The notes under the pieces were generated by a model. That model had not been told where the DNA came from. It searched no databases and saw only the letters and a list, made by a program, of their open reading frames with translations. The position numbers were made by a program, and so were the translations under genes. Shown piece after piece: positions 45,983-54,986 of a stretch of 64,000 nucleotides of DNA. This DNA comes from Comamonas odontotermitis (GTDB lineage Bacteria; Pseudomonadota; Gammaproteobacteria; Burkholderiales; Burkholderiaceae_C), in NCBI RefSeq assembly GCF_020080045.1, contig NZ_CP083451.1:4203001-4267000 (forward strand). Direction: 5' to 3'. Numbering within the stretch: the stretch's first letter is position 1; each line of letters starts with the position of its first letter.

Positions 45983-47875
45983 TTATCGCTTCATCGAGGC
46001 CACGGAACGGAGGTCCTCACCTTCGGGCTTCCACACCTGGCCGATAGCCACACTCTTGAGCTTCTTGCGAGAGCCGTACCAGAGATTGACAAGGCCGCGC
46101 GAGAAGAATACTGCAGAGAACATGCTGGTCAGGATACCGATGCAGTGCACCACGGCAAAGCCGCGCACCGGACCAGAGCCGAACGCCAAGAGCGCCAGGC
46201 CCACGATCAAGGTCGTCACGTTCGAGTCCAAAATGGTGTGCCATGCGTGCTCGTAGCCGGCATGGATGGCCGATTGCGGCGACGCACCTGCGCGCAACTC
46301 TTCTCGAACGCGCTCATTGATCAGCACGTTCGAGTCAATCGCCACGCCAATGGCCAGGGCCATGGCGGCGATACCTGGCAGGGTGAGCGTTGCCTGCAGC
46401 ATCGACAGGATCGCCATCAGCAGCAGCAGGTTCACTACCAACGCGATGCTGGAGATCACGCCGAACACCATGTAGTACAGGCACATGAAGATGGCGATGG
46501 CCACAAAACCACCCACCACGCTCTTGATACCTGCTTCGACGTTTTCCTTGCCCATGCTCGGGCCGATGGTGTATTCCTCAATGATTTCCATCGGTGCTGC
46601 CAGCGAGCCAGCGCGCAGCAGCAGCGAAGTGTCGCTGGCTTCCTTGGTCGTCATCCGGCCCGAGATCTGCACGCGGCCGCCACTGATTTCAGAGCGGATC
46701 ACCGGAGCAGTCACCACCTGGCCCTTGCCCTTCTCAAACAGCAGGATGGCCATGCGCTTGCCGATGTTCTCGTGGGTCACGTCCTTGAAAATCGTTGCGC
46801 CCTTGCCGTCCAACGTCAGATTCACCGTGGCTTCATGCGTCTGGCTGTCAAAGCCTGGCTGGGCATCGTTCAGGTTTTCACCGGTCAGGATGACCTGCTT
46901 CTTCACCACGATCGGCTGGCCGTTGGGGTCGTTGTATTTTTCGGAGCCAAAAGGCACGGGGCCTGAGCCCATTTCGGCCGAGCGCGCTTCCGAGCTCTCA
47001 TCCACCATGCGCACTTCCAAGGTCGCCGTACGGCCCAGAATGTCCTTGGCCTGTGCAGGGTCCTGCACGCCGGGCAATTGCACGACGATGCGGTCCGATC
47101 CTTGCTGCTGGATCACCGGCTCGGCAACACCGAGTTCATTGATACGGTTGTGCAGGGTTGTGATGTTCTGCTTGAGCGCCTGCTCCTGAACGCTGCGCAG
47201 CGATTCGGGCTTGATGCTGGCGCGCACCGTATATGTGCCGCCAGCATTGTTCACGCTGGCCTGCAGATCAGGCATGGTGTCGGCAATCAGGTTGCGCACG
47301 GTGGTCGCAGTCGCCTCGTCCTGCAGGCGCACTTCCAGCGACTGGCCTTCGCGGTTCACGCCGCCATGGCGAATCTTCTTGTCGCGCAGTGCCAGACGAA
47401 CATCGCTGGTCAAAGTCTCGATGCGCTTGGTCACAGCTGCCTGCATGTCCACCTGCAAGGTGAAGTGCACGCCGCCACGCAAATCCAGGCCCAGGTACAT
47501 GGGCTTGGCATGCAGCGCCGTCAGCCATGCGGGCGAGCGCGAAATCAGGTTCAGCGCCACCACATAGGCAGGATCGGAAGCATCGGGAATCAGAGCCTTC
47601 TCCAGCACACCCTTGGCCTTGAGTTGCTCGTCTTCCTTGTCAAAGCGGGCGCGGATCGATCCGCCATCCAGCACGATCGACAGCGGCTTCACCTCTGCAT
47701 CGGCCAGCAGCGACTCCACCCGCTTTTCGAGCGCCGCATCCACGGGCACCGTGGCCTTGACCGAGGCGACCTGCACGGCAGGCGCCTCACCAAAAAAATT
47801 CGGCAGGGTATAAATAATCCCCACCAGAAGCGCGATCACAATGATCGCGTACTTCCAGACCGGATAACGGTTCAT
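45983..47875 (-). CDS. secD: Protein translocase subunit SecD
   Basis: A 630-residue inner-membrane partner of SecF. The N-terminal helix is followed by a large periplasmic domain with GLDLRGGVHFTLQVD, and five C-terminal helices hold AIGVAIDSNVLINERVREEL. Its length is typical. It lies in the yajC-secD-secF operon, 68 bp downstream of yajC. Confidence 0.97.
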   Translation of the reverse strand: MNRYPVWKYAIIVIALLVGIIYTLPNFFGEAPAVQVASVKATVPVDAALEKRVESLLADAEVKPLSIVLDGGSIRARFDKEDEQLKAKGVLEKALIPDASDPAYVVALNLISRSPAWLTALHAKPMYLGLDLRGGVHFTLQVDMQAAVTKRIETLTSDVRLALRDKKIRHGGVNREGQSLEVRLQDEATATTVRNLIADTMPDLQASVNNAGGTYTVRASIKPESLRSVQEQALKQNITTLHNRINELGVAEPVIQQQGSDRIVVQLPGVQDPAQAKDILGRTATLEVRMVDESSEARSAEMGSGPVPFGSEKYNDPNGQPIVVKKQVILTGENLNDAQPGFDSQTHEATVNLTLDGKGATIFKDVTHENIGKRMAILLFEKGKGQVVTAPVIRSEISGGRVQISGRMTTKEASDTSLLLRAGSLAAPMEIIEEYTIGPSMGKENVEAGIKSVVGGFVAIAIFMCLYYMVFGVISSIALVVNLLLLMAILSMLQATLTLPGIAAMALAIGVAIDSNVLINERVREELRAGASPQSAIHAGYEHAWHTILDSNVTTLIVGLALLAFGSGPVRGFAVVHCIGILTSMFSAVFFSRGLVNLWYGSRKKLKSVAIGQVWKPEGEDLRSVASMKR

Positions 47876-47943
47876 GATCGCGCTTTAACCTTACACAAAA
47901 TACAAGGCGCAGCCATGCTGCGCCACATCTGTTCTCTCGAAGA

Positions 47944-48276
47944 TTACTTCAGGGTCCCTTTGGGGAGCACCTGAACAACCGCGCTGCGCTGCAATTGCAC
48001 CACCACGCCTTCGGCCAGTTCCAGCTGCACAAACTGCTCGTTCAGGCCCGCCACACGGCCTACGAGGCCACCGGAGCTGACGATCTCGTCGCCCTTGGCC
48101 AGTGCTTCGATCATGGCGCGGTGCTCTTTCTGGCGCTTCATCTGAGGACGGATCATCAGGAAATAGAGCACCACGAACATCAGCACCAAAGGCAGCATGC
48201 TGGTCAGGGTGGAGGTCATGCCACCCGAAGCAGCGGCAGCCGGGGCAGTCTGGGCAAAAGCGGAAGAGATAAACAA
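47944..48276 (-). CDS. yajC: Preprotein translocase subunit YajC
   Basis: A 110-residue single-helix inner-membrane protein of the SecDF-YajC complex. MFISSAFAQTAP starts at an unusual TTG (48276). A GGAG sits six bases upstream, and the length equals E. coli YajC. The membrane helix is LLVLMFVVLYFLMIRPQ, followed by the conserved QMKRQKEHRAM. The longer frame to 48321 has no ribosome site. It is the first gene of the operon; queA and tgt, which often precede yajC, are absent. Confidence 0.93.
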   Translation of the reverse strand: MFISSAFAQTAPAAAASGGMTSTLTSMLPLVLMFVVLYFLMIRPQMKRQKEHRAMIEALAKGDEIVSSGGLVGRVAGLNEQFVQLELAEGVVVQLQRSAVVQVLPKGTLK

Positions 48277-48282
48277 ATGAAG

Positions 48283-48286
48283 CTCC
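48283..48286 (-). promoter_or_regulatory. Ribosome binding site for the yajC TTG start
   Basis: GGAG on the minus strand, six bases before TTG 48276. It is the deciding evidence for the yajC start. Confidence 0.65.
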
Positions 48287-48543
48287 AAACGTAGATGCAG
48301 GCGCCTGTCTCGGCAGCCCAAAGATAGGCATTGTATGCGTGCGCTTTCCTCACGGTGGTGGCAATACCTGCATCTGGGGCGGTTTTTCCCCTGTTTTTCA
48401 TGGAATTAAGCAGGTTTTGTGCCACCCGGCTATCCAAGGGAGGCGAATGCCTGTAGGGCGTTTATCGTCTCCATTCCCTGCATGCCATGCGCAGCCATTC
48501 ATCGAGATTGACAAATTTGTCATTCATCGGAAGCCCCTCGACG

Positions 48544-48568
48544 AAAAAGGCTGCCCGAGGCAGCCTTT
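48544..48568 (-). terminator. Rho-independent terminator after the oxidoreductase gene
   Basis: AAAGGCTGCC (48546-48555) pairs with GGCAGCCTTT (48559-48568) with a three-base loop. On the minus strand it ends in TTTTTCG. Confidence 0.88.
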
Positions 48569-48588
48569 CATTACCAACACTTGCGGCA

Positions 48589-51500
48589 TCAGACTTGGGC
48601 CGGTTGCCGGGCATCGCTGCCAGCCGTCTGGGCTGCTGCCGCCGGATTGCGCCAGCGCTGCAGCAGTTGCTGCCACTTGGCACGGGCGGCCACCAGATGG
48701 CGCTCCTTCACATGGCCGTAACCGCGAATGTCTTCGGGGATGCTGGCGATCTCTACTGCCAGTGCCAGGTTCTGGGCATTGAGGCCACGCAGCATCTCTT
48801 CCACACAGTCGCGGTACTCCTGAATCAGGGCCCGCTCCATGTGGCGCTCCTCGGTACGGCCAAAAATATCCAGCGCGCCGCCACGCAGGCCCTTGAGGCC
48901 GGCCAGCACGCCAAAGGCCTTGCGCATCCAGGGGCCGTAAGCCTTTTTGACCAGTTCGCCCTTGTCGTTCTTCGCCGCCGTCAGCGGCGGCGCCAGATGG
49001 TGCACGATCTTGTAATCGCCTTCAAACATGCTGGCAATCTTGTCGGTGAACTCCTGGCTGGTGTGCAGGCGTGCCACCTCGTACTCATCCTTGTAAGCCA
49101 TCAGCTTGAACAGGTACCGCGTGACGGCCTGCGACAGGCGCGTGCCGGTGCCCACTTGCGCTTCGGCGGCATGCACCTTGTTGACGAACGCCTGGTAATC
49201 GGCAGCGTAGGCCGCGTCCTGGTAGTCGGTCAGGAAGGCCACGCGCTTGGTCACCAGCTCTTCCAGCGATGGCTTCTTGACCAGCTGGATCACCTGTTGC
49301 GCGGCAAACATGGACTGCACCTGCGACAGATTGGCGGCACACTGGCGCCCCCATTCGAATGCCGCCTTGTTGTTGTCCACCTGCACGCCGTTCAGCTCCA
49401 TGGCGCGCATCAGCGCAGCGTGCGACAAGGGCACGCGGCCCTTTTGCCAGGCGTAGCCCAGGATCAGCGGGTTGGTGTAAATACTGTCGCCCAGCGCCTG
49501 GGTGGCGATGTGCTCGGCATCGAACATGCCCACGCCGTCCTGCCCCACGGCTGCAAGAATGGCAGCCTCGCAGCTCGCCTCGGGGAACTGCCAGTTCGGG
49601 TTGTGCACAAATGCCGCCGTCGGCGTGTTGTGGGTGTTGAGCGCCACAAAGGTGCGGTTCTGCTGCATGGCAGCCAGGGTGGTCTTGGTGGCAGCCACGA
49701 TCGGGTCGCAGCCAATGATCAGGTCGGCCTTGGCCGTGTCCACCTTGGTGGTGTAGATGGCGTCCGGCGAATTGGCGATCTGGATGTGGCTCCAGGTGGA
49801 GCCGCCCTTCTGGGCCAGGCCTGCCGCATCCTGTGTGACCACGCCCTTGCCTTCCAGGTGCGCAGCCATGCCCAGGAGCGATCCGATTGTGATCACCCCC
49901 GTGCCACCGACACCCGCCACCACAATGCCCCAGGCCTGCGTGGCGTTGGGCAGCAGCGGCTCGGCCAGGGGTGGGAGCTTGCTCAGGTCACCCTTCTGCT
50001 CTTTCTTGGCTTTTTTCAGCTTGCCGCCTTCGATGGTGACAAAGCTGGGGCAGAAGCCGTTGACGCAGGAGAAATCCTTGTTGCAGGTGCTCTGGTTGAT
50101 CTTGCGCTTGCGGCCAAAGTCGGTCTCGACTGGCTCCACCGACAGGCAATTCGACTTGGTCGAGCAGTCGCCGCAGCCTTCGCACACCGCTTCGTTGATG
50201 ACGACGGTCTTGTCCGGCGTGGCCATGGTGCCGCGTTTGCGGCGACGGCGCTTTTCGGTGGCGCAGGTCTGGTCGTAGATGATGGCCGTAGTGCCCGCAA
50301 TCTCGCGGAACTCACGCTGAATGCGGTCCAGCTCATCCCTGTGGTGCACCGTCACGCCTTCGCCCAGCTTGACGCCGTCGTACTTCTGCGGCTCGTCGGT
50401 CACGATCACGAGCTTTTTCACACCCTCGGACAACAGGCTGTTCATGATCTGCAGCACCGAATGGCCTTCGGGGCGCTCGCCCACGCGCTGGCCGCCGGTC
50501 ATCGCCACGGCGTCGTTGTACAGCACCTTGTACGTGATGTTCACGCCAGAGGCAATGCTCTGGCGGATGGCAAGCAGCCCGCTGTGGAAGTAGGTGCCGT
50601 CACCCAGGTTCGAGAAAATGTGCTTGTCGGTGGTGAATGGCGCCTGACCGACCCAGGTAACGCCTTCTCCGCCCATTTGCGTGAAGGTGCTGGTGTTGCG
50701 GTCAGGCATCCAGTTGACCATGTAGTGGCAGCCAATGCCAGCCACGGCGCGGCTGCCTTCAGGCACCCGGGTGCTGGTGTTGTGCGGGCAACCGCTGCAG
50801 AACCACGGCAGGCGATCGCCGCTGTCCTGCTTGAGCTCGATCAAGCCTTTTTCGCGCGCGGCAATGATTTCCAGGCGCGCATCCATGCGGCGCACGATGT
50901 CATCGGGCACGCCCAGCTTCTTGAGGCGCTTAGCGATGGCCTGCGCGATGATGGCGGGCGTCAGGTCGGCCTTGGGGCGCAGCAGCCAGTGGGCGCTCGG
51001 GTTGGGCACCGACCATTCGCCGCCGGAATTGTCACCGTCGGTCTCGTCGAACTTGCCCAACACGTTCGGGCGCACGTCGGAGCGCCAGTTGTACAGCTCT
51101 TCCTTCAACTGGTACTCGATGACCTGGCGCTTTTCCTCCACCACCAGGATTTCCTGCAGACCCATGGCGAAGTCGCGCGTGATTGAAGCCTCCAGCGGCC
51201 ATACCACGTTCACCTTGTGCAGGCGGATGCCCAGTTGGCGGCAGGTGTCGTCATCGAGCCCCAGGTCGACCAGCGCCTGGCGCGTGTCGTTGAACGCCTT
51301 GCCGCTGGCAATGATGCCAAAGCGGTCCTGCCTGGTCTCGATCACGTTGTAGTTGAGCTTGTTGGCGCGGATATACGCCAGTGCGGCATACCACTTGTAG
51401 TCCATCAGGCGCGCTTCCTGCTCCAGCGGCGCATCGGGCCAGCGGATGTGCAGGCCGCCGGGCGGCATCACAAAATCATCGGGCGTGATGATGTTCACGC

Positions 51501-52185
51501 GGTCCGGATCGACCGAAATGCTGGACGAGGACTCGACGATCTCCTGGATCGTCTTCATGCCCGACCACACGCCTGCAAAACGGCTGAGCGCAAATGCGTG
51601 CAGCCCCATGTCCAGAATGTCCTGCACGCTGGAAGGAAAGAACACCGGCGAGCCCACGGCCTTGAAGATGTGGTCGCTCTGGTGCGCTGCGGTGGATGAC
51701 TTGCTGATGTGGTCGTCTCCAGCCAGCGCAATCACGCCGCCGTGCTTGGCCGTGCCTGCCATGTTGGCATGCTTGAACACGTCCACACTGCGGTCCACGC
51801 CTGGGCCCTTGCCATACCAGATGCCAAACACGCCATCGAATTTCTTGCTCTGCGGGTACAGATCCAGCTGCTGCGTGCCCCAGACAGCCGTGGCGCCCAG
51901 CTCTTCATTCACACCGGGTTGAAACTCGATGTGGTTCTCTTTCAAATACTTCTTGGCAGCCCACAGTGCCTGGTCGTAACCACCCAGCGGAGAGCCACGG
52001 TAGCCGCTGATGAAACCGGCCGTGTTCAGGCCCTGCAGCGCATCGCGCTGGCGCTGCAGCATGGGCAGGCGCACCAGGGCCTGCACACCGCTCATGAAGG
52101 CGCGGCCATGGTCGAGCGCGTATTTGTCGTCGAGCGTGACGGTTTCCAGCGCCTTGCGAATGTGTTCTGGTAGTGAGGCGTTCAT
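48589..52185 (-). CDS. Indolepyruvate/2-oxoacid:ferredoxin oxidoreductase, fused alpha-beta type
   Basis: A 1198-residue fusion of the IorA-like TPP part (N-terminal two thirds) and the IorB-like gamma domain. It oxidatively decarboxylates aryl-pyruvates or other 2-oxoacids with CoA and passes electrons to ferredoxin. CEGCGDCSTKSNC is a cluster-binding stretch, and FSCVNGFCPSF follows. VVAGVGGTGVITIGSLLGMAA marks the gamma domain. AGGAGA lies seven bases before ATG 52185. A divergent Lrp/AsnC gene and a strong terminator bracket it. The actual keto acid is not known. Confidence 0.93.
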   Translation of the reverse strand: MNASLPEHIRKALETVTLDDKYALDHGRAFMSGVQALVRLPMLQRQRDALQGLNTAGFISGYRGSPLGGYDQALWAAKKYLKENHIEFQPGVNEELGATAVWGTQQLDLYPQSKKFDGVFGIWYGKGPGVDRSVDVFKHANMAGTAKHGGVIALAGDDHISKSSTAAHQSDHIFKAVGSPVFFPSSVQDILDMGLHAFALSRFAGVWSGMKTIQEIVESSSSISVDPDRVNIITPDDFVMPPGGLHIRWPDAPLEQEARLMDYKWYAALAYIRANKLNYNVIETRQDRFGIIASGKAFNDTRQALVDLGLDDDTCRQLGIRLHKVNVVWPLEASITRDFAMGLQEILVVEEKRQVIEYQLKEELYNWRSDVRPNVLGKFDETDGDNSGGEWSVPNPSAHWLLRPKADLTPAIIAQAIAKRLKKLGVPDDIVRRMDARLEIIAAREKGLIELKQDSGDRLPWFCSGCPHNTSTRVPEGSRAVAGIGCHYMVNWMPDRNTSTFTQMGGEGVTWVGQAPFTTDKHIFSNLGDGTYFHSGLLAIRQSIASGVNITYKVLYNDAVAMTGGQRVGERPEGHSVLQIMNSLLSEGVKKLVIVTDEPQKYDGVKLGEGVTVHHRDELDRIQREFREIAGTTAIIYDQTCATEKRRRRKRGTMATPDKTVVINEAVCEGCGDCSTKSNCLSVEPVETDFGRKRKINQSTCNKDFSCVNGFCPSFVTIEGGKLKKAKKEQKGDLSKLPPLAEPLLPNATQAWGIVVAGVGGTGVITIGSLLGMAAHLEGKGVVTQDAAGLAQKGGSTWSHIQIANSPDAIYTTKVDTAKADLIIGCDPIVAATKTTLAAMQQNRTFVALNTHNTPTAAFVHNPNWQFPEASCEAAILAAVGQDGVGMFDAEHIATQALGDSIYTNPLILGYAWQKGRVPLSHAALMRAMELNGVQVDNNKAAFEWGRQCAANLSQVQSMFAAQQVIQLVKKPSLEELVTKRVAFLTDYQDAAYAADYQAFVNKVHAAEAQVGTGTRLSQAVTRYLFKLMAYKDEYEVARLHTSQEFTDKIASMFEGDYKIVHHLAPPLTAAKNDKGELVKKAYGPWMRKAFGVLAGLKGLRGGALDIFGRTEERHMERALIQEYRDCVEEMLRGLNAQNLALAVEIASIPEDIRGYGHVKERHLVAARAKWQQLLQRWRNPAAAAQTAGSDARQPAQV

Positions 52186-52337
52186 CGTCTTGTCTCCTGG
52201 GGAGATCTCCTGATATCGGCTTGTGGCTCTTCAGGTTTTTGTGGGGTGTGGATGGGGCCGGCACCAAGGCCGGCGGGTGCGGCAAAACACCGCACCTTTC
52301 TCCGCTGCAGTGTACGGGCAAGCGCGCGGATAAAGTA

Positions 52338-52377
52338 TTCTTTTTCTTGCCGGGCCTTCCCTAGTTTTTGAAAGAAT
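52338..52377. promoter_or_regulatory. Inverted-repeat site upstream of the Lrp/AsnC gene
   Basis: ATTCTTT (52338-52344) and AAAGAAT (52371-52377) are 33 bp apart centre to centre, about three helical turns, in an AT-rich stretch. It could be a binding site for the adjacent Lrp-family regulator, but it is short and may be chance. Confidence 0.3.
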
Positions 52378-52398
52378 CTTGCTCTAAACTAGCCATAA

Positions 52399-52908
52399 AT
52401 GAATCAACTCGACAAATTTGACTGGGCGATCTTGCAAGAATTGCAAAATGACGCCCGCCTCACCAACGCCGAGCTGGCCCAGCGCGTGGGTCTGTCAGCT
52501 GCGCCCTGCTGGCGCCGCGTGCGGGCGCTGGAAGAAGCTGGCTACATCACCGGCTACCACGCCACGCTCGATCGCCACAAGCTGGGCCTGGGTGTGCTGG
52601 CGTTTGTGCGAGTGGATGCGGCGCAGAACACAGCCGACATCACCCAGCGCATGGAAGAGTCGATCCGCCTGCTGCCCGAGGTGACGACCTGCCACTACAT
52701 CAGCGGCGCGGGCACGTTCGAGCTGCAGGTGGTGGCCAGGGATCTGGAGAGTTTTTCCGGTTTCGTGCGCAACGTGCTGCTGCGGCTGCCGAACGTCAAG
52801 GACGTGCACACCACCTTCTCCTTAGGGGAAGTGAAGGCCAGCAGTGCGCTACCATTGCCGGTTACACCTACTAACAAAATGCTGCCTCCCCACAAGCCGG
52901 TGCGATGA
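52399..52908 (+). CDS. Lrp/AsnC-family transcriptional regulator
   Basis: A 169-residue regulator. The N-terminal helix-turn-helix (about 5-60: LTNAELAQRVGLSAAPCWRRVRALE) is followed by the RAM ligand-sensing domain (VLAFVRVDA, YISGAGTFELQVVARDLESF). These proteins sense amino acids. Its position head-to-head with the 2-oxoacid oxidoreductase suggests it controls that gene and itself in response to amino acid supply. The C-terminal about 20 residues are Pro-rich and not conserved. Confidence 0.93.
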   Translation: MNQLDKFDWAILQELQNDARLTNAELAQRVGLSAAPCWRRVRALEEAGYITGYHATLDRHKLGLGVLAFVRVDAAQNTADITQRMEESIRLLPEVTTCHYISGAGTFELQVVARDLESFSGFVRNVLLRLPNVKDVHTTFSLGEVKASSALPLPVTPTNKMLPPHKPVR

Positions 52909-52956
52909 CACGGTGATGCATGGGCGCGGGGCACGGCCTGCCTCTGAGACTTCACT

Positions 52957-53412
52957 ATGCAAGAAAAATCCGGGTTCCGCGCTGCTATCCAGTGCCATTC
53001 GCTATCTTTTTTGATGACTCTTGCTGGCGGCTCCGCGCTCGCCAGCGCGCACGCGGGCGCCATCTATCAATACAAGCAATCCGATGGCAAGGTGGCCTTC
53101 CAGGAAACGCCTTGCGCCACCAGCGCCACCCAGACCCAGATCAACCAGCACCAGCGGCCCGATGCGGCAACCAAGGCAACCAGGCCCGGCACCCCGCCCC
53201 AACCGGCTGCCGCCTCTAGGGCGGAGCCCGCTGCCAACCTGTGCGTACAGGCGGGCCGTGCAGTCCATGCGCGACTGCAGCAAACGCATCCGCAGGCCGC
53301 GTTCAACGCCTGCAGAAAAGAGCTGGCCGAACTCGCCACTAACATGGAATGCGTGCAGGCCTGCATGGACACCTGGGTGGCAGTGTACAAAGAGCGCCAG
53401 GCTTCGCAATAA
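52957..53412 (+). CDS. DUF4124-domain protein, probably exported
   Basis: A 151-residue protein. An N-terminal hydrophobic stretch (about 18-33) ends near ASAHAG, a probable signal peptidase site. Then comes a DUF4124 signature (AIYQYKQSDGKVAFQETPC). The rest is Ala/Pro-rich with a short Cys-containing tail (CRKELAELATNMECVQACMD). DUF4124 proteins are common small envelope proteins of Proteobacteria of unknown role. It follows the Lrp gene by 48 bp on the same strand. Confidence 0.8.
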   Translation: MQEKSGFRAAIQCHSLSFLMTLAGGSALASAHAGAIYQYKQSDGKVAFQETPCATSATQTQINQHQRPDAATKATRPGTPPQPAAASRAEPAANLCVQAGRAVHARLQQTHPQAAFNACRKELAELATNMECVQACMDTWVAVYKERQASQ

Positions 53413-53505
53413 AGCCCTCTACGCTGGCCCCATTGCCTTGACGTCCATCAGACAGGTATCAATTTCGTACCAAAACAACCTGTAACACGCAATGGATGCT
53501 TGCCA

Positions 53506-53541
53506 CACGCTATTCATTCAATAGCAATTCAGCGCTTGGCC
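53506..53541. repeat. Dispersed 3'-end repeat, copy 8 (encodes the end of mltA)
   Basis: GCTATTCATTCAATAGC followed by AGCGCTTGGC. On the minus strand the repeat's CAAGCGC encodes the last residues and is followed by TGA, the mltA stop. Confidence 0.55.
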
Positions 53542-54695
53542 ACTTGGCGAGGCCACAGCACCCACAGGCGCAGCGGCTGCTTGACGCGGCCGGCGAAATC
53601 ACCCGCCTCGTGGCCCCAGCCCGCAAAGTAGTCCGCGCGCACCGCCCCCAGAATGGCGCTGCCCGTGTCCTGCGCCATCACCAGGCGGTTGAGTTGCACA
53701 GTCGGCCCCGTGGACGACAGCCACACCGGCGTGCCATAGGGAATGCTGGCGCGGTCCACCGCAATGGAGCGGCCCGGGGTCAGCGGCACGCCCTGCGCGC
53801 CATTGGGGCCGAATTCGGCGTCCAGTGCAGACAGCGGCTCTTCCTTGAAGAACACATAGCGCGGATTGCTCCACAGCAGCTCATTGATGCGCGCGGGGTT
53901 GGCGGCGATCCAGGCCTTGATGCCCGGCCAGGTGGCGTCGCGCACCAGGCCCTGGTCCAGCAGCCATTTGCCAATGCTCTTGTAGGGATGGTCATTGGTG
54001 GCCGCATAGGCCACGCGGATCATGCGCACCGAGCCGTCAGCCTCCTGCACCCGCACCCGACCCGAGCCCTGGATGTGCAGCATCATCGCGTCCACCGGGT
54101 CGTTTACCCAGGCGATCACCTTGTCCTGCAGCTCGGCCTGGGCCTGCGGCAGAGTATCGATCTGCTGGCGACTGAACCAGGGCTTGCGCGCACCAAGGCT
54201 GGCGGGCGCCTTGTACAGCGGGATGGAGTAGCCATTGCCCGGCTGGCGCGCGCCATCGAGCATGGGCTCGAAATAGCTGGTCAGCATGCCGTCCGGATTG
54301 CCGTCGAGCGACTCAACCCGGTAGGGCTGAAAGCGCGCCACCATCCATTCGCGCTGCTCCTGCGTGGTGGCCATGCTCATACGCCGCACTTCCGAGCAGA
54401 ACTGCGCAAACGGTGCGGGCGGGCGGCCGCAGCTCTTGATCCAGGCGTTCCAGGCGTCAGCCAGGTTGTCCTGCTCCAGCCCCGGTACCGACGACCAGTG
54501 CACCGGCACCCAGCGGCTTTTGCCTTGCTGAATGGGTGCAGGCAAAGGCTCGTTCGCATCGGGCGGCGGCACCTCGATACTGCCCGAAATGGATGGCCGC
54601 GAGGTCGGCTCCTCCAGAGGGACTTTGGTGGAGCAGGCAGACAGAATTCCTACAATGGCAACCATCCACAGCGTGCGTAAGGAACGGGAACCCAT
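53529..54695 (-). CDS. mltA: Membrane-bound lytic murein transglycosylase A
   Basis: A 388-residue lipoprotein that cleaves glycan strands of peptidoglycan. A basic N-terminus, hydrophobic stretch and ILSAC lipobox (Cys21) precede the mature enzyme. TSYFEPMLDG, MMLHIQGSGRV, YVFFKEEPLSALDAEFGPNGAQGVPLT in parts, and AQDTGSAILGAVRADYFAG with the catalytic Asp all fit MltA. The start at ATG 54695 shares bases with the divergent small membrane ORF (CATG). The frame is open upstream, but that part is antisense to the ompA gene. Its last codons lie in a dispersed repeat. Confidence 0.93.
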   Translation of the reverse strand: MGSRSLRTLWMVAIVGILSACSTKVPLEEPTSRPSISGSIEVPPPDANEPLPAPIQQGKSRWVPVHWSSVPGLEQDNLADAWNAWIKSCGRPPAPFAQFCSEVRRMSMATTQEQREWMVARFQPYRVESLDGNPDGMLTSYFEPMLDGARQPGNGYSIPLYKAPASLGARKPWFSRQQIDTLPQAQAELQDKVIAWVNDPVDAMMLHIQGSGRVRVQEADGSVRMIRVAYAATNDHPYKSIGKWLLDQGLVRDATWPGIKAWIAANPARINELLWSNPRYVFFKEEPLSALDAEFGPNGAQGVPLTPGRSIAVDRASIPYGTPVWLSSTGPTVQLNRLVMAQDTGSAILGAVRADYFAGWGHEAGDFAGRVKQPLRLWVLWPRQVAKR

Positions 54696-54822
54696 GGGAT
54701 TGATATTGCTGGAGGCGCTATTGGCGTTGGTCATACTGGTGGCGATCGTCTGGTGGACGATGTTTGCCGGTCGCAAAAAAGGGGAAATCGTACGCAAAGA
54801 TGAGCAGCCTCCGCATGAGTAG
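54694..54822 (+). CDS. Small single-pass membrane protein (42 aa)
   Basis: MGLILLEALLALVILVAIVW is an N-terminal hydrophobic helix, followed by a charged cytoplasmic-type tail (GRKKGEIVRKDEQPPHE). The start codon at 54694 overlaps the mltA start on the other strand by two bases (CATG). AAGGA lies ten bases upstream. The composition is that of a real small membrane protein and not of random GC-rich sequence. I know of no function. The longer frame from 54532 lies inside mltA and is rejected. Confidence 0.55.
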   Translation: MGLILLEALLALVILVAIVWWTMFAGRKKGEIVRKDEQPPHE

Positions 54823-54986
54823 GCTTTGGGCAGATACCCGCAAGCCGTAGGACAGTGCCGCTCGTTACCGTCGTTTTTACCATTCTTAAGCTTTGTAGCT
54901 GGCATTTGCGTGTAGGTGCGCTCACAATTTGGCTCCAAGGTGCAGGCCCGCTGGAGGCCGCGCCCAACTTGATAAGGAGTTCCACA

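Larger units (their letters stand above)
48277..48588. other. Intergenic region between yajC and the oxidoreductase
   Basis: About 310 bp without a gene I can support. It must hold the yajC-secDF promoter and carries the terminator at 48544-48568. No tRNA, tgt or queA remnant is visible. Confidence 0.65.

Noticed and set aside
48487..51186. An 899-codon plus-strand open frame opposite the oxidoreductase gene
   Set aside because: Antisense shadow of a well-conserved enzyme; the product is Ala/His/Gly-rich without a recognisable domain.
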